Assembly: GCA_003552565.1 (NCBI GenBank)
Contig: PUNB01000060.1
Location: forward strand, 1-5,561
DNA: 5,561 nt
Direction: 5' to 3'
From: Lentisphaerota bacterium
GTDB taxonomy: Bacteria; Verrucomicrobiota; Lentisphaeria; Oligosphaerales; PUNB01
The position numbers were made by a program, and so were the translations under genes. A model generated the notes under the pieces. It saw only the letters and a list, made by a program, of their open reading frames with translations. It did no database searches and was not told where the DNA came from. Every line of letters begins with the position of its first letter. The stretch's first letter is position 1. Shown in pieces: positions 1 to 5,560 of this stretch.

Positions 1-2
1 AA

Positions 3-1340
3 TACCGCGGCCGGCCGCTTCCTGACAATGCGGCCGGAGTGGAGAAAATTACCGATGACAGTCGCAAAGTCCGTTCCGGCGATCTGTTTGTCGCCATTCC
101 GGGCGGCCGTCAGGATGGACATAATTTTCTCGACCAGATTGTCGATGCCGGCGCTGCCGCCGCCTGTATCAGCCGACGACGCAAAGCAGCCGATAGAAAA
201 GACATACCCCTGCTTTGCGTCGACAATCCCCTGAACGCTTTCCATGAGCTGGCTCGGGCTCACCGCCGCCGCTTTCCCAACCTCGATGTCATCGGCATCA
301 CCGGCAGCAGCGGCAAAACCAGCGTCCGCTGCATGCTGAGCGCCATTCTGGAAAAGGCGTGGCCCGGCGAAGTTCTGAGCACCCTGGGAAACACCAACAA
401 TCATTTCGGAGTACCGCGCAACCTCCTGCGCCTGCAGCCGAAACATCGAACGGCAGTGCTGGAAGTCGGCAGTAATCAACCCGGAGAAATTGCCCAGCTC
501 ACCCGCCTGATCCGCCCGCGTATCGGTATTATCACCAATATCGGTTCAGCTCATCTTGAGAACTTCGGCAACACCATGGGAGTGGTCATGGAAAAAGGCT
601 GCCTGATTACCGGCCTCCGGGGGGACAGCGTGGCAGTGATCCCGGAACACACGGAACAAATCGAAATTCTGCGCCAGATCGTGGGAAGTCGTCCGACAAT
701 CACTTTCGGCACCAGCAGCAAGGCCGATGTTCAGGTCGAATACCAAGGATGTGACGCGAAGAAATGCCGCCTGACCCTGAAATGGAATCGTCAAAACATT
801 TCTCGTTCACTCACCTGGAAAATAGGCGGCGGCCATCAGGCTCTGAACGCCGCCGCGGCGGCGGCCGGCGCCACGGCTCTGGGAGTGTCCGCCGACACCG
901 TGATTCAAGGACTGAAGGAAACCGTTCTGCCGGAACATCGCATGCAAGTAAAAGAGGTTGGAGACATCCACTGGGTTAATGACGCCTATAACGCCAACCC
1001 GGACAGTATGCGTTCAGGCGTGGAATGGTTTATGGAGCTAACCGCGAACGTACCAATGAATCAACGTTTCCTGGTGCTGGGAGACATGCTTGAACTGGGC
1101 GAGGACGCCATATCGGCCCATATTGATCTGCTGAGCTGGATTGCCAAGGATTTCCCGGCCGTGAATCTTTTCCCCATCGGCCAGTTAATGGGACAAGCCG
1201 CCAAAAAAATCAACATCCGCAGCTTCCCCGCCAAAGCCAGTGCCGGCAGACAGCTGCGGCAAAACCTGCGGCCGGGCTCATGGGTTTTCTTAAAAGGCTC
1301 CCGAGCGCTGGAATTGGAGAAACTGATAAACAGTGAATAA
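3..1340 (+). CDS. murF: UDP-N-acetylmuramoyl-tripeptide--D-alanyl-D-alanine ligase MurF (5' end outside window)
   Basis: MurF is the cytoplasmic Mur ligase that uses ATP to add D-Ala-D-Ala to the UDP-MurNAc-tripeptide, the last cytoplasmic step in making the peptidoglycan precursor. Numbering from the GTG at 39, the visible marks are the N-terminal DDSRKVRSGDLFVAIPG segment (6-22), the ATP P-loop GITGSSGKTS (86-95), the NTNNHFGVP segment (118-126), AHLENFG (171-177), a lysine at 186 where MurF proteins carry a carbamylated Lys, GGHQALNAA (264-272), the C-terminal domain motif DAYNANPDSM (315-324), LGDMLELG (347-354) and LKGSRALELE (418-427). The frame is open upstream of the GTG to base 3 and encodes a plausible Mur N-terminus (PLPDNAAGVEKITDDS). 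The GTG has no good ribosome site, so the gene very likely begins before the window. Visible length, about 445 residues, is close to the 452 of E. coli MurF. It ends 7 nt from the convergent araC-type gene. No other dcw-cluster gene follows. MurE or a general Mur ligase is less likely given the DAYNANP and KGSR motifs. Confidence 0.95.
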   Translation, partial: YRGRPLPDNAAGVEKITDDSRKVRSGDLFVAIPGGRQDGHNFLDQIVDAGAAAACISRRRKAADRKDIPLLCVDNPLNAFHELARAHRRRFPNLDVIGITGSSGKTSVRCMLSAILEKAWPGEVLSTLGNTNNHFGVPRNLLRLQPKHRTAVLEVGSNQPGEIAQLTRLIRPRIGIITNIGSAHLENFGNTMGVVMEKGCLITGLRGDSVAVIPEHTEQIEILRQIVGSRPTITFGTSSKADVQVEYQGCDAKKCRLTLKWNRQNISRSLTWKIGGGHQALNAAAAAAGATALGVSADTVIQGLKETVLPEHRMQVKEVGDIHWVNDAYNANPDSMRSGVEWFMELTANVPMNQRFLVLGDMLELGEDAISAHIDLLSWIAKDFPAVNLFPIGQLMGQAAKKINIRSFPAKASAGRQLRQNLRPGSWVFLKGSRALELEKLINSE

Positions 1341-1347
1341 AAAAATT

Positions 1348-2178
1348 TCAGAATTCAGCTTTTTCCGAGGTGGGTGGACAGCCGAAATATTTTTTATATA
1401 CCTTGGAAAAATAATTCGTCTCAGAAAAACCGATACATGCCGCCACTTCGGAAACTGAAAAACCGCCCCGCCTTAACAGTTCACTGGCCCGAGCCATCTT
1501 TTCCTGATTAAGCAGCTTGATCGGCGTACAGCCGGTTAGAGACTTCACTTTCCGGCACAGGTACGCCCTGGAGACAGAAAAATAATCGGCCATATCCTGT
1601 AATTCAGCCGGGGCGTAAATTCTTCCACGAATATAATTCTGGATGCTTTCAACCGTCAAACTTTTTTCCTCCTCATTATCGCCGACATCCAGAATCGCCA
1701 GCAATTTCGCTAACTCAGCATCCGCCGGCCGCATATGCTCACTCCCATCCCCACGCACTCGCCGAGAATGAGCAACCAGGCTCAAGGCGGTTTGCACTAT
1801 CGAATCCCAGTCTGCCGGCCGCCAGAATGGAATCTTGGAACTCCTGCCAGCCAAAATCCTCCGAGCCGTGTGCAACGCCAAGTCCCCTCCAAAGCGACAG
1901 AATATCTTGTCGTAAGGCTCCTCCGAATCCGCCATCAGCATCCCTCGCGGCGCTTCCGGCAGGACAATTCCCAGCGCCGGAGCCCTGATCGAATACCTTT
2001 GTGAGCCAAGACGATAGCTGCCGCGCCCGGAAAGAAAGACCAGCAGCATAGCGTCCTCATGCCAGGTTCCGGGACTTCTGTGTTCGGGGTTGTCGCGCAC
2101 TCGTCCCAGCACTCTGACCCGATACGGCATCAATGTAGGCGGCGGCACCGGCCTGGTTTGAGTGACAGATTTTTGCAT
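1348..2178 (-). CDS. AraC-family transcriptional regulator
   Basis: This is a 276-residue one-component DNA-binding regulator. The N-terminal half (about 35-100) has the pattern of an AraC ligand-binding cupin: WHEDAMLLVFLSGRGSYRLGSQRYSI, followed by a loop rich in Gly and Pro. The C-terminal 100 residues are a double helix-turn-helix domain. The first helix-turn-helix is near 190-211 (APAELQDMADYFSVSRAYLCRKVK), and the second near 239-262 with the hallmark SVSEVAACIGFSETNYFSKVYKKYFGCPP. The usual closing segment after GCPP (typically P-x-x-Y-R) is altered to TSEKAEF, so the end is slightly atypical. The ATG at 2178 is chosen because it is the farthest upstream in frame. Its ribosome site is weak: a GAAGG lies about 18 nt upstream, too far to be ideal, and the next Met at residue 17 has none. 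The gene is divergent from the GH4 gene, the usual arrangement for a sugar-responsive activator of that operon. The ligand cannot be read from the sequence. Confidence 0.93.
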   Translation of the reverse strand: MQKSVTQTRPVPPPTLMPYRVRVLGRVRDNPEHRSPGTWHEDAMLLVFLSGRGSYRLGSQRYSIRAPALGIVLPEAPRGMLMADSEEPYDKIFCRFGGDLALHTARRILAGRSSKIPFWRPADWDSIVQTALSLVAHSRRVRGDGSEHMRPADAELAKLLAILDVGDNEEEKSLTVESIQNYIRGRIYAPAELQDMADYFSVSRAYLCRKVKSLTGCTPIKLLNQEKMARASELLRRGGFSVSEVAACIGFSETNYFSKVYKKYFGCPPTSEKAEF

Positions 2179-2217
2179 AAGGTCAATAATTTACCTTCAT
2201 TGAATAATTTTTTCCAC

Positions 2218-2245
2218 TTGTTTCCAGTGCTTGGGTAAATATATT
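2218..2245 (+). promoter_or_regulatory. Possible sigma-70-like promoter for the GH4 operon
   Basis: TTGTTT (2218-2223) and TATATT (2240-2245) are separated by 16 nt. The -10 box matches the consensus at 5 of 6 positions and the -35 at only 3 of 6, as might be expected for a promoter needing an AraC-type activator. If used, the transcript would have a leader of about 330 nt containing the whole nested inverted repeat. A second weak possibility is TATTAA at 2528-2533, just upstream of the gene, without a good -35. Both are inference. Confidence 0.22.
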
Positions 2246-2265
2246 GCATTGTCTTTACGTAACTA

Positions 2266-2286
2266 GACCCCATGCGAAAAGGGGTC
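2266..2286. repeat. Hairpin GACCCC / GGGGTC in left outer arm
   Basis: GACCCC (2266-2271) and GGGGTC (2281-2286) are perfect complements around the 9-nt loop ATGCGAAAA. The right outer arm (2434-2457) keeps the loop sequence but has lost the self-complementary stem, so the two arms have diverged or are constrained differently. Confidence 0.5.
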
Positions 2287-2306
2287 AAAACCTAATTTTG
2301 TGCTCC

Positions 2307-2404
2307 CCTTGTCTCGCACTTTGTCTCGTCCGCCTCAGGCGGATCTGGTTTTCTGTCGATTCCTCAGTTTTTAGACTAAGTGCGAGACAAGGTGCGAGAC
2401 AAGG
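2307..2404. repeat. Inverted pair of 12-nt tandem repeats (unit CTTGTCTCGCAC)
   Basis: The right arm holds GTGCGAGACAAG twice in exact tandem (2380-2391 and 2392-2403). The left arm holds the reverse complement, CTTGTCTCGCAC (2308-2319), followed by a diverged copy, TTTGTCTCGTCC (2320-2331). The arms 2307-2328 and 2383-2404 pair at 21 of 22 positions around a 54-nt loop. A related unit, differing at 2 of 12 positions, recurs at the right edge of the window (5504-5535). Confidence 0.8.
2329..2343. repeat. Small perfect palindrome TCCGCC-TCA-GGCGGA
   Basis: A 6-bp perfect GC-rich stem with a 3-nt loop lies immediately inside the left arm of the larger inverted repeat. No T-run follows, so it does not resemble an intrinsic terminator. 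It is more likely part of the repeat's folded structure. Confidence 0.6.
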
Positions 2405-2475
2405 TTTTATTATTCGTGCGTGTATAGACCGTAAACACCTTTTCGCATAACCTCTAGCCAGACCATCCCATGTGC

Positions 2476-2498
2476 CCTGACACCTGACACCTGAAACC
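2476..2498. repeat. 7-nt tandem repeat (CCTGACA)
   Basis: CCTGACA occurs at 2476-2482 and 2483-2489, then CCTGAAA at 2490-2496, followed by CC. The array has three units in perfect 7-nt phase and lies 82 nt upstream of the GH4 start. I see no open gene or clear operator in the rest of 2458-2579, which is AT-rich and ends in a purine-rich ribosome site. Confidence 0.75.
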
Positions 2499-2567
2499 AA
2501 GCTGTTACTTACAAAGCCTAAGAAAAATATTAACTACCCACTCGTTTTGAGAAAGAACTAAAAAAAA

Positions 2568-2571
2568 AGGA
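2568..2571 (+). promoter_or_regulatory. Ribosome binding site of the GH4 gene
   Basis: AGGA at the end of an A-run lies 8 nt before the ATG at 2580. This supports that start over any internal Met. Confidence 0.6.
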
Positions 2572-2579
2572 ACCACACA

Positions 2580-3956
2580 ATGAACCGACCCAAAGTAACC
2601 GTAATCGGCGCCGGCAGTCTGTTTTTCGGACGCCAGGCCATCTGGCAGATGGCCAGCTCACCGCAATTGAACAACGGCACACTCAGCCTTGTGGACACCA
2701 ACCCCGCACACTTGGCGGCGATGGCCGACCTGGCTCGAAAAGTGGTTGATCATACCGGAGTCAATCTTAAAATAGAGGCCGACACTGACCGCCGAGAGGT
2801 TATGCGGGACAGTGACTTTGTGGTCCTCAGCTTCGCCGAGAAATCGGTGAAATACCGCGGAATTGATTGCGCTTTATCGGAACAATTGGGCGGCATTCGC
2901 ATGTGTTCAGGGGACACCATCGGTCCCGGCGGTGTTTTCCGCACCTTGCGGGAACTGCCGGTGATAATGGCCTGCTGCCGGGATGTCGCCGAACTCTGTC
3001 CGGAAGCGTGGGTGATAAACTACATCAACCCCACCGCCGCCAACGGTATCGGTATCAAGCTTTACGCGCCTGAATTAAAGTCCTTCGCTCTCTGTGACGG
3101 TCTGCACATGCCGCACGTGAAAAATAAATACGCCCGGCGCGCCGGCATTATCGGCGAAGAGGAAACGCTTTCCCCCGCCCAGGATCGTGATTTCGATTTC
3201 CAGATAAGCGGCCCCAATCACTTCACCTGGATATTAAAGGCTGAGTATCAAGGTGAAGATTTGACTCCGAAAATCGCCGAACATCTGCGCCTGCGGGCAG
3301 CCGAAGAAACCGACGGACTCGACACCGGCGCCAAGGCGGCCTTTAACAACACGATCACCTACGAACTCTATAAAGCTTATGGCTGCATTCCAGCCTGCAC
3401 CGCCCACACCAAGGAATATGTCCGCTTCTGGCAGGGATGGGGCAGGAACGAACCCGCCGCAGGAACCCTCAAGCTGTGGGAGACCGCTGATCGCTATGAG
3501 CGGCATTGGCAAATGTGGAATGAAGTGACCCGCTATAATCTGGGAGTTGATTCCATCGATACGTTCATGGCCAAAACCAAGCCTGACCACGCCACGGATA
3601 TTATCGAAACCATGTGGTCCGGCCAGGACAAACCCTTCTACGTCAACACAGCCAACCGCGACACAGTGCCGGGAATGCCGAAAAACGCCTTCCTGGAAAT
3701 GCTGTGCGACCTCAATATGCAGGAAGTGACTCCGCGCCCGACAGTGCCCGCTCCGGTCGGATTGCGCGGGCTGTGGCAGCAAGTCCTGGACACGCACGAA
3801 CTGACCGCCAGAGCCGCCGTTGAATGCGACCGGCAGCTGCTCTATCAGGCCTTGAACACCGATCCGCTGGCGATGAATCTTGAGGACAATAAGAACATCA
3901 TGAACGCTCTGCTGGAAGCGGAGAAAGATGTCTTGCCCCCGCAATGGTTTAAATAA
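2580..3956 (+). CDS. Glycoside hydrolase family 4 (MelA/AglA-like, NAD- and Mn-dependent)
   Basis: GH4 enzymes are cytoplasmic glycosidases that use NAD+ and a divalent metal to cleave glycosides by oxidation at C3, elimination and re-reduction. The 458 residues match the family length and carry its landmarks. These are a Rossmann start VTVIGAGSLFFG (6-17), an acidic residue D39 ending the second strand, DTIGPGGVFRTLRELP (112-127), NYINP (147-151), a metal-site cysteine C172 in LCDGLH (171-176), the second metal-site segment GPNHFTWIL (211-219, H214), and HTKEY (276-280), whose Tyr280 aligns with the proposed catalytic base. Characterised members usually have C-H-x-x or C-N-V-P at the cysteine, so CDGLH is unusual and the substrate class cannot be assigned. 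There is no signal peptide. A good ribosome site supports the ATG at 2580. The gene is divergent from the AraC gene and lies 99 nt before the co-directional UroD-like gene, suggesting an AraC-controlled two-gene operon. Lactate or malate dehydrogenases share the fold but lack the NH and HxxEY segments. Confidence 0.9.
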   Translation: MNRPKVTVIGAGSLFFGRQAIWQMASSPQLNNGTLSLVDTNPAHLAAMADLARKVVDHTGVNLKIEADTDRREVMRDSDFVVLSFAEKSVKYRGIDCALSEQLGGIRMCSGDTIGPGGVFRTLRELPVIMACCRDVAELCPEAWVINYINPTAANGIGIKLYAPELKSFALCDGLHMPHVKNKYARRAGIIGEEETLSPAQDRDFDFQISGPNHFTWILKAEYQGEDLTPKIAEHLRLRAAEETDGLDTGAKAAFNNTITYELYKAYGCIPACTAHTKEYVRFWQGWGRNEPAAGTLKLWETADRYERHWQMWNEVTRYNLGVDSIDTFMAKTKPDHATDIIETMWSGQDKPFYVNTANRDTVPGMPKNAFLEMLCDLNMQEVTPRPTVPAPVGLRGLWQQVLDTHELTARAAVECDRQLLYQALNTDPLAMNLEDNKNIMNALLEAEKDVLPPQWFK

Positions 3957-3985
3957 CCCGATTAATCAGCCAAAAGGTGATGAAA

Positions 3986-4021
3986 ATGCCTGTATATACA
4001 ATGATGAATATTGAATCTTGA
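3986..4021 (+). other. Possible 11-codon leader reading frame
   Basis: This ATG has an AAAGGTG stretch just upstream and encodes MPVYTMMNIES before a TGA. The first four residues equal those of the downstream UroD-like protein. It may be translated as a leader peptide, or may simply be the relic of a duplicated start. No regulatory logic such as a run of one amino acid is visible. Confidence 0.25.
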
Positions 4022-4040
4022 ATTCTGAATGTTGAGTTTC
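4006..4040. repeat. 7-nt-period repeat (GAATNTT)
   Basis: Five units in strict 7-nt phase run between the two start-region copies: GAATATT at 4006, GAATCTT at 4013, GAATTCT at 4020, GAATGTT at 4027, and a diverged GAGTTTC at 4034. The array ends immediately before the true ribosome site. Confidence 0.7.
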
Positions 4041-4049
4041 GGAAAGGAG
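4041..4049 (+). promoter_or_regulatory. Ribosome binding site deciding the UroD-like start
   Basis: GGAAAGGAG lies 6 nt before the ATG at 4056. An in-frame ATG at 4029 would put this site inside the coding region and has no ribosome site of its own. Its first codons would also fall in the 7-nt repeat. The start at 4056 is therefore preferred. Confidence 0.8.
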
Positions 4050-4055
4050 TCGAAA

Positions 4056-5300
4056 ATGCCTGTATACCCGGAAAAAGAATTATACCAAATTCGCACTCTT
4101 GCCGAGCAGGCGGCGATGCTCGCCGCCTCTGACCGCATGCGAGCCATCCGCCAGCGCTGGCAGGACACGAACGAGCTGCGCCGTCCCGACCGAGCACCGG
4201 TGTGGTGTAAACCAGTGGGCTGCTGGAATGAACTGCTGCCGGAAGAAGACCTGATATGCCAAGATCCAGAATTAAGGGAGATCGAACGCAGCTTGCGCCG
4301 TACTATGATCAAGGATGAGATCGGTGATGACTCGATTGTCAACCCGTGGTATGAAGTACGTCGCTGCTTTGATGTGGAACCGGAAAACATATGGGGCGTG
4401 GAAGTCGGCCGCCATACCACCGGCCAGGAAGGCGGTGCCTGGTCCTATGATCCGCCCCTGAAAAACCACCGGGATGTGGAAAAACTGCGGCTGCCGCGTT
4501 TCACCTATAACAAAGAAAAGACCGAGTCCCGCATAGAAGCCGTTTCGACAGCCTTGGGAGATATCCTGCCGGTAAAAACGCGCTCCGGCAACGCCTTCAG
4601 TCAACTGTTGTCAGTCACCATCGGCAAATACGTGGCGGAACTCCTCGGTCTGAGCGAAATGATGCTGAAAATGGCCATGGAGCCGGACACGGTTCATCAG
4701 GTTACTCAACACGTCGCAAAAGCAGTGCAGGACTCGAATCATTACCTGCGGGAAAACGGCTTGCTCGATCATAATAACGATGCTCCGATGACTTATTGTG
4801 AAGATTTCGGCCCGCCGCCGGACTCAGACGGAAAGCTCTCCCTGGCCAATCTTTGGTGCGCCGCCAACAGCCAGGAATACGACCAGGTATCACCCGAGAT
4901 GTGGGAGGAATTCTGCCTGCGATATCAGCTCCCCATGATGAAAGAATTCGGCAGAGTGGCCTACGGCTGCTGTGAAAATCTCACTCAGAAACTCGACGGT
5001 GTTCTGAAAATCCCTAATTTACATGTTCTGGTCTGCGGAGCATGGACCGATATGGATGTGCTCCTGGAAAAAACCAGCCCGGAAAAACAGGTGATTATGT
5101 GGCGGCAGAAAGCCACGGATGTGGTTATGCCGGACTCTGTTGACTCCATCCACAAAGATTTGGAGGAAGGAGCGAAAAAATTGCGCGGACGTTCCTATCA
5201 AATCGTCTTGCGTGAACTGCAAACCCTGGCTGGCCATAACAACCGCCTGCAGGAATGGACCCGCCTGGCGATCGAAGCCGCTGAACGTCATAGCGGCTGA
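4056..5300 (+). CDS. Uroporphyrinogen decarboxylase-superfamily protein (UroD/MtaA-like, function unknown)
   Basis: This 414-residue protein fits a divergent branch of the UroD superfamily, a TIM-barrel fold that includes heme-pathway HemE and the corrinoid methyltransferases MtaA and CmuA. The family-like segments are RRPDRAPVWCKPVGCWNELLPEE (42-64), DDSIVNPWYEV (91-101), YGCCENL (303-309), VLVCGAWTDMD (324-334) and a C-terminal LAGHNNRLQEWTRLAIEAAE (391-410). The paired cysteines at 305-306, and perhaps C327, sit where MtaA-type proteins carry zinc ligands, so metal-dependent methyl transfer is possible but unproven. It is not HemE: its N-terminal portion is different and no other porphyrin gene is present. 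There is no signal peptide or membrane segment, so it is presumably cytoplasmic. It follows the GH4 gene on the same strand after 99 nt with no terminator seen, so co-transcription is likely. An alternative start at 4029 would add nine residues, but the strong ribosome site favours 4056. The family call is fairly sure and the reaction unknown. Confidence 0.8.
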   Translation: MPVYPEKELYQIRTLAEQAAMLAASDRMRAIRQRWQDTNELRRPDRAPVWCKPVGCWNELLPEEDLICQDPELREIERSLRRTMIKDEIGDDSIVNPWYEVRRCFDVEPENIWGVEVGRHTTGQEGGAWSYDPPLKNHRDVEKLRLPRFTYNKEKTESRIEAVSTALGDILPVKTRSGNAFSQLLSVTIGKYVAELLGLSEMMLKMAMEPDTVHQVTQHVAKAVQDSNHYLRENGLLDHNNDAPMTYCEDFGPPPDSDGKLSLANLWCAANSQEYDQVSPEMWEEFCLRYQLPMMKEFGRVAYGCCENLTQKLDGVLKIPNLHVLVCGAWTDMDVLLEKTSPEKQVIMWRQKATDVVMPDSVDSIHKDLEEGAKKLRGRSYQIVLRELQTLAGHNNRLQEWTRLAIEAAERHSG

Positions 5301-5317
5301 GGAAAAACCATAACCCT

Positions 5318-5396
5318 ATCCGTGTGTATCCGTGTTAATCCGTTGTTTTAATAAAAAACTCAATAAAACCACGGATGGACACTGATCAACACGGAT
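5318..5396. repeat. Inverted pair of 10-nt-period repeats (ATCCGTGTNN)
   Basis: The left arm (5318-5346) reads ATCCGTGTGT, ATCCGTGTTA, then ATCCGTTGT in 10-nt phase. The right arm (5368-5396) read on the minus strand gives ATCCGTGTTG, ATCAGTGTCC, then ATCCGTGGT. The arms pair at 23 of 29 positions around a 21-nt AT-rich loop. The element begins 17 nt after the UroD-like stop codon. It could cap the 3' end of the operon transcript, but it lacks the T-run of an intrinsic terminator. Confidence 0.7.
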
Positions 5397-5402
5397 AACG
5401 AC

Positions 5403-5416
5403 GAACGAAGAACGAA
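5403..5416. repeat. 7-nt tandem repeat (GAACGAA)
   Basis: GAACGAA occurs twice in exact tandem at 5403-5409 and 5410-5416, with related CGAAC words on both sides (for example near 5423-5428). It directly follows the right arm of the 10-nt-period inverted repeat. Confidence 0.5.
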
Positions 5417-5450
5417 GCGCGACGAACCGTGTTTCATACAAGCCCGACCG

Positions 5451-5467
5451 CCGGCGCGATGCGCCGG
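5451..5467. repeat. Perfect GC-rich hairpin CCGGCGC-GAT-GCGCCGG
   Basis: A 7-bp perfect stem with a 3-nt loop lies 150 nt after the UroD-like gene. The sequence after it (ATACCCC) has no T-run on either strand within a few bases, so intrinsic termination is doubtful. A transcript-end stabiliser or a palindromic repeat unit is as likely. Confidence 0.55.
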
Positions 5468-5503
5468 ATACCCCGAGGGAGAGACTTGTTGCGGCATAAA
5501 AAA

Positions 5504-5535
5504 CTTTGTCCCGAACCTTGTCCCGAACCTTGTCC
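5504..5535. repeat. 12-nt tandem repeat (TTGTCCCGAACC)
   Basis: TTGTCCCGAACC occurs at 5506-5517 and 5518-5529, then a half unit TTGTCC at 5530-5535. Written as CTTGTCCCGAAC, the unit differs from the CTTGTCTCGCAC unit of the 2.3 kb gap at only two positions. Confidence 0.8.
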
Positions 5536-5546
5536 AGTGTTTTTTT

Positions 5547-5560
5547 GAATTTGGAATCAG
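5547..5560. repeat. Possible start of another GAAT heptamer array at window edge
   Basis: GAATTTG (5547-5553) and GAATCAG (5554-5560) are in 7-nt phase and resemble the GAATNTT units at 4006-4040. The window ends here, so only two units can be seen and chance cannot be excluded. Confidence 0.25.

Larger units (their letters stand above)
2263..2457. repeat. Nested imperfect inverted-repeat element, about 195 bp
   Basis: The outer arms are 2263-2286 and 2434-2457. They match as reverse complements at 18 of 24 positions, sharing CTAG at the ends and an exact ATGCGAAAAGG core. The inner arms are 2307-2328 and 2383-2404, matching at 21 of 22. Between the inner arms sits a small perfect palindrome at 2329-2343. 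The element could form one long branched hairpin as RNA, or could be a mobile or formerly mobile palindromic repeat unit. Short reading frames cross it on both strands but look like by-products of the symmetry. It occupies the control region between the AraC gene and the GH4 gene. Confidence 0.7.
3973..4066 (+). repeat. Duplicated translation-start region, 70 nt apart
   Basis: Positions 3973-3996 and 4043-4066 match at 21 of 24, with 15 identical bases (GAAAATGCCTGTATA). Each copy contains a purine-rich ribosome-site-like segment (AAAGGTG, then AAAGGAG) and an ATG. The first ATG (3986) starts an 11-codon frame, MPVYTMMNIES, that stops at 4019-4021. The second (4056) starts the UroD-like protein, MPVYPEKELY. 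The copies are out of frame with each other. Confidence 0.75.

Noticed and set aside
1338..1375. Bidirectional terminator between murF and the AraC gene
   Set aside because: The 7-nt gap is A-rich, and I could not find a stable stem spanning the two stop codons.
2244..2500. Two small reading frames crossing the repeat element on opposite strands (2244-2450 plus, 2285-2500 minus; 68 and 71 residues)
   Set aside because: They overlap the nested inverted repeat, so both strands are open for the same reason. The peptides show repeat-derived words (ARQGARQG, CLAPCLA), no ribosome sites and no recognisable domain.
3234..3944. Long minus-strand frame of 236 codons opposite the GH4 gene
   Set aside because: It lies entirely antisense to a gene with clear GH4 motifs, shows no domain of its own, and is expected from GC-biased third positions.
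4029..4055. Upstream in-frame ATG as start of the UroD-like gene
   Set aside because: It has no ribosome site, its codons come from the repeat array, and a strong ribosome site lies correctly spaced before the ATG at 4056.
3962..4420. Minus-strand frame of 152 codons over the GH4 to UroD-like gap
   Set aside because: It runs antisense into the UroD-like gene and through the 7-nt repeat. Its sequence is low-complexity Ser/Arg-rich with no family resemblance.
5451..5467. Rho-independent terminator after the UroD-like gene
   Set aside because: The stem is good but no T-run follows on either strand, and the stop codon is 150 nt away. Recorded only as a hairpin.
5504..5535. CRISPR-like array
   Set aside because: The units are 12 nt and directly adjacent, with no spacers and no cas genes nearby. 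This is a simple tandem repeat.
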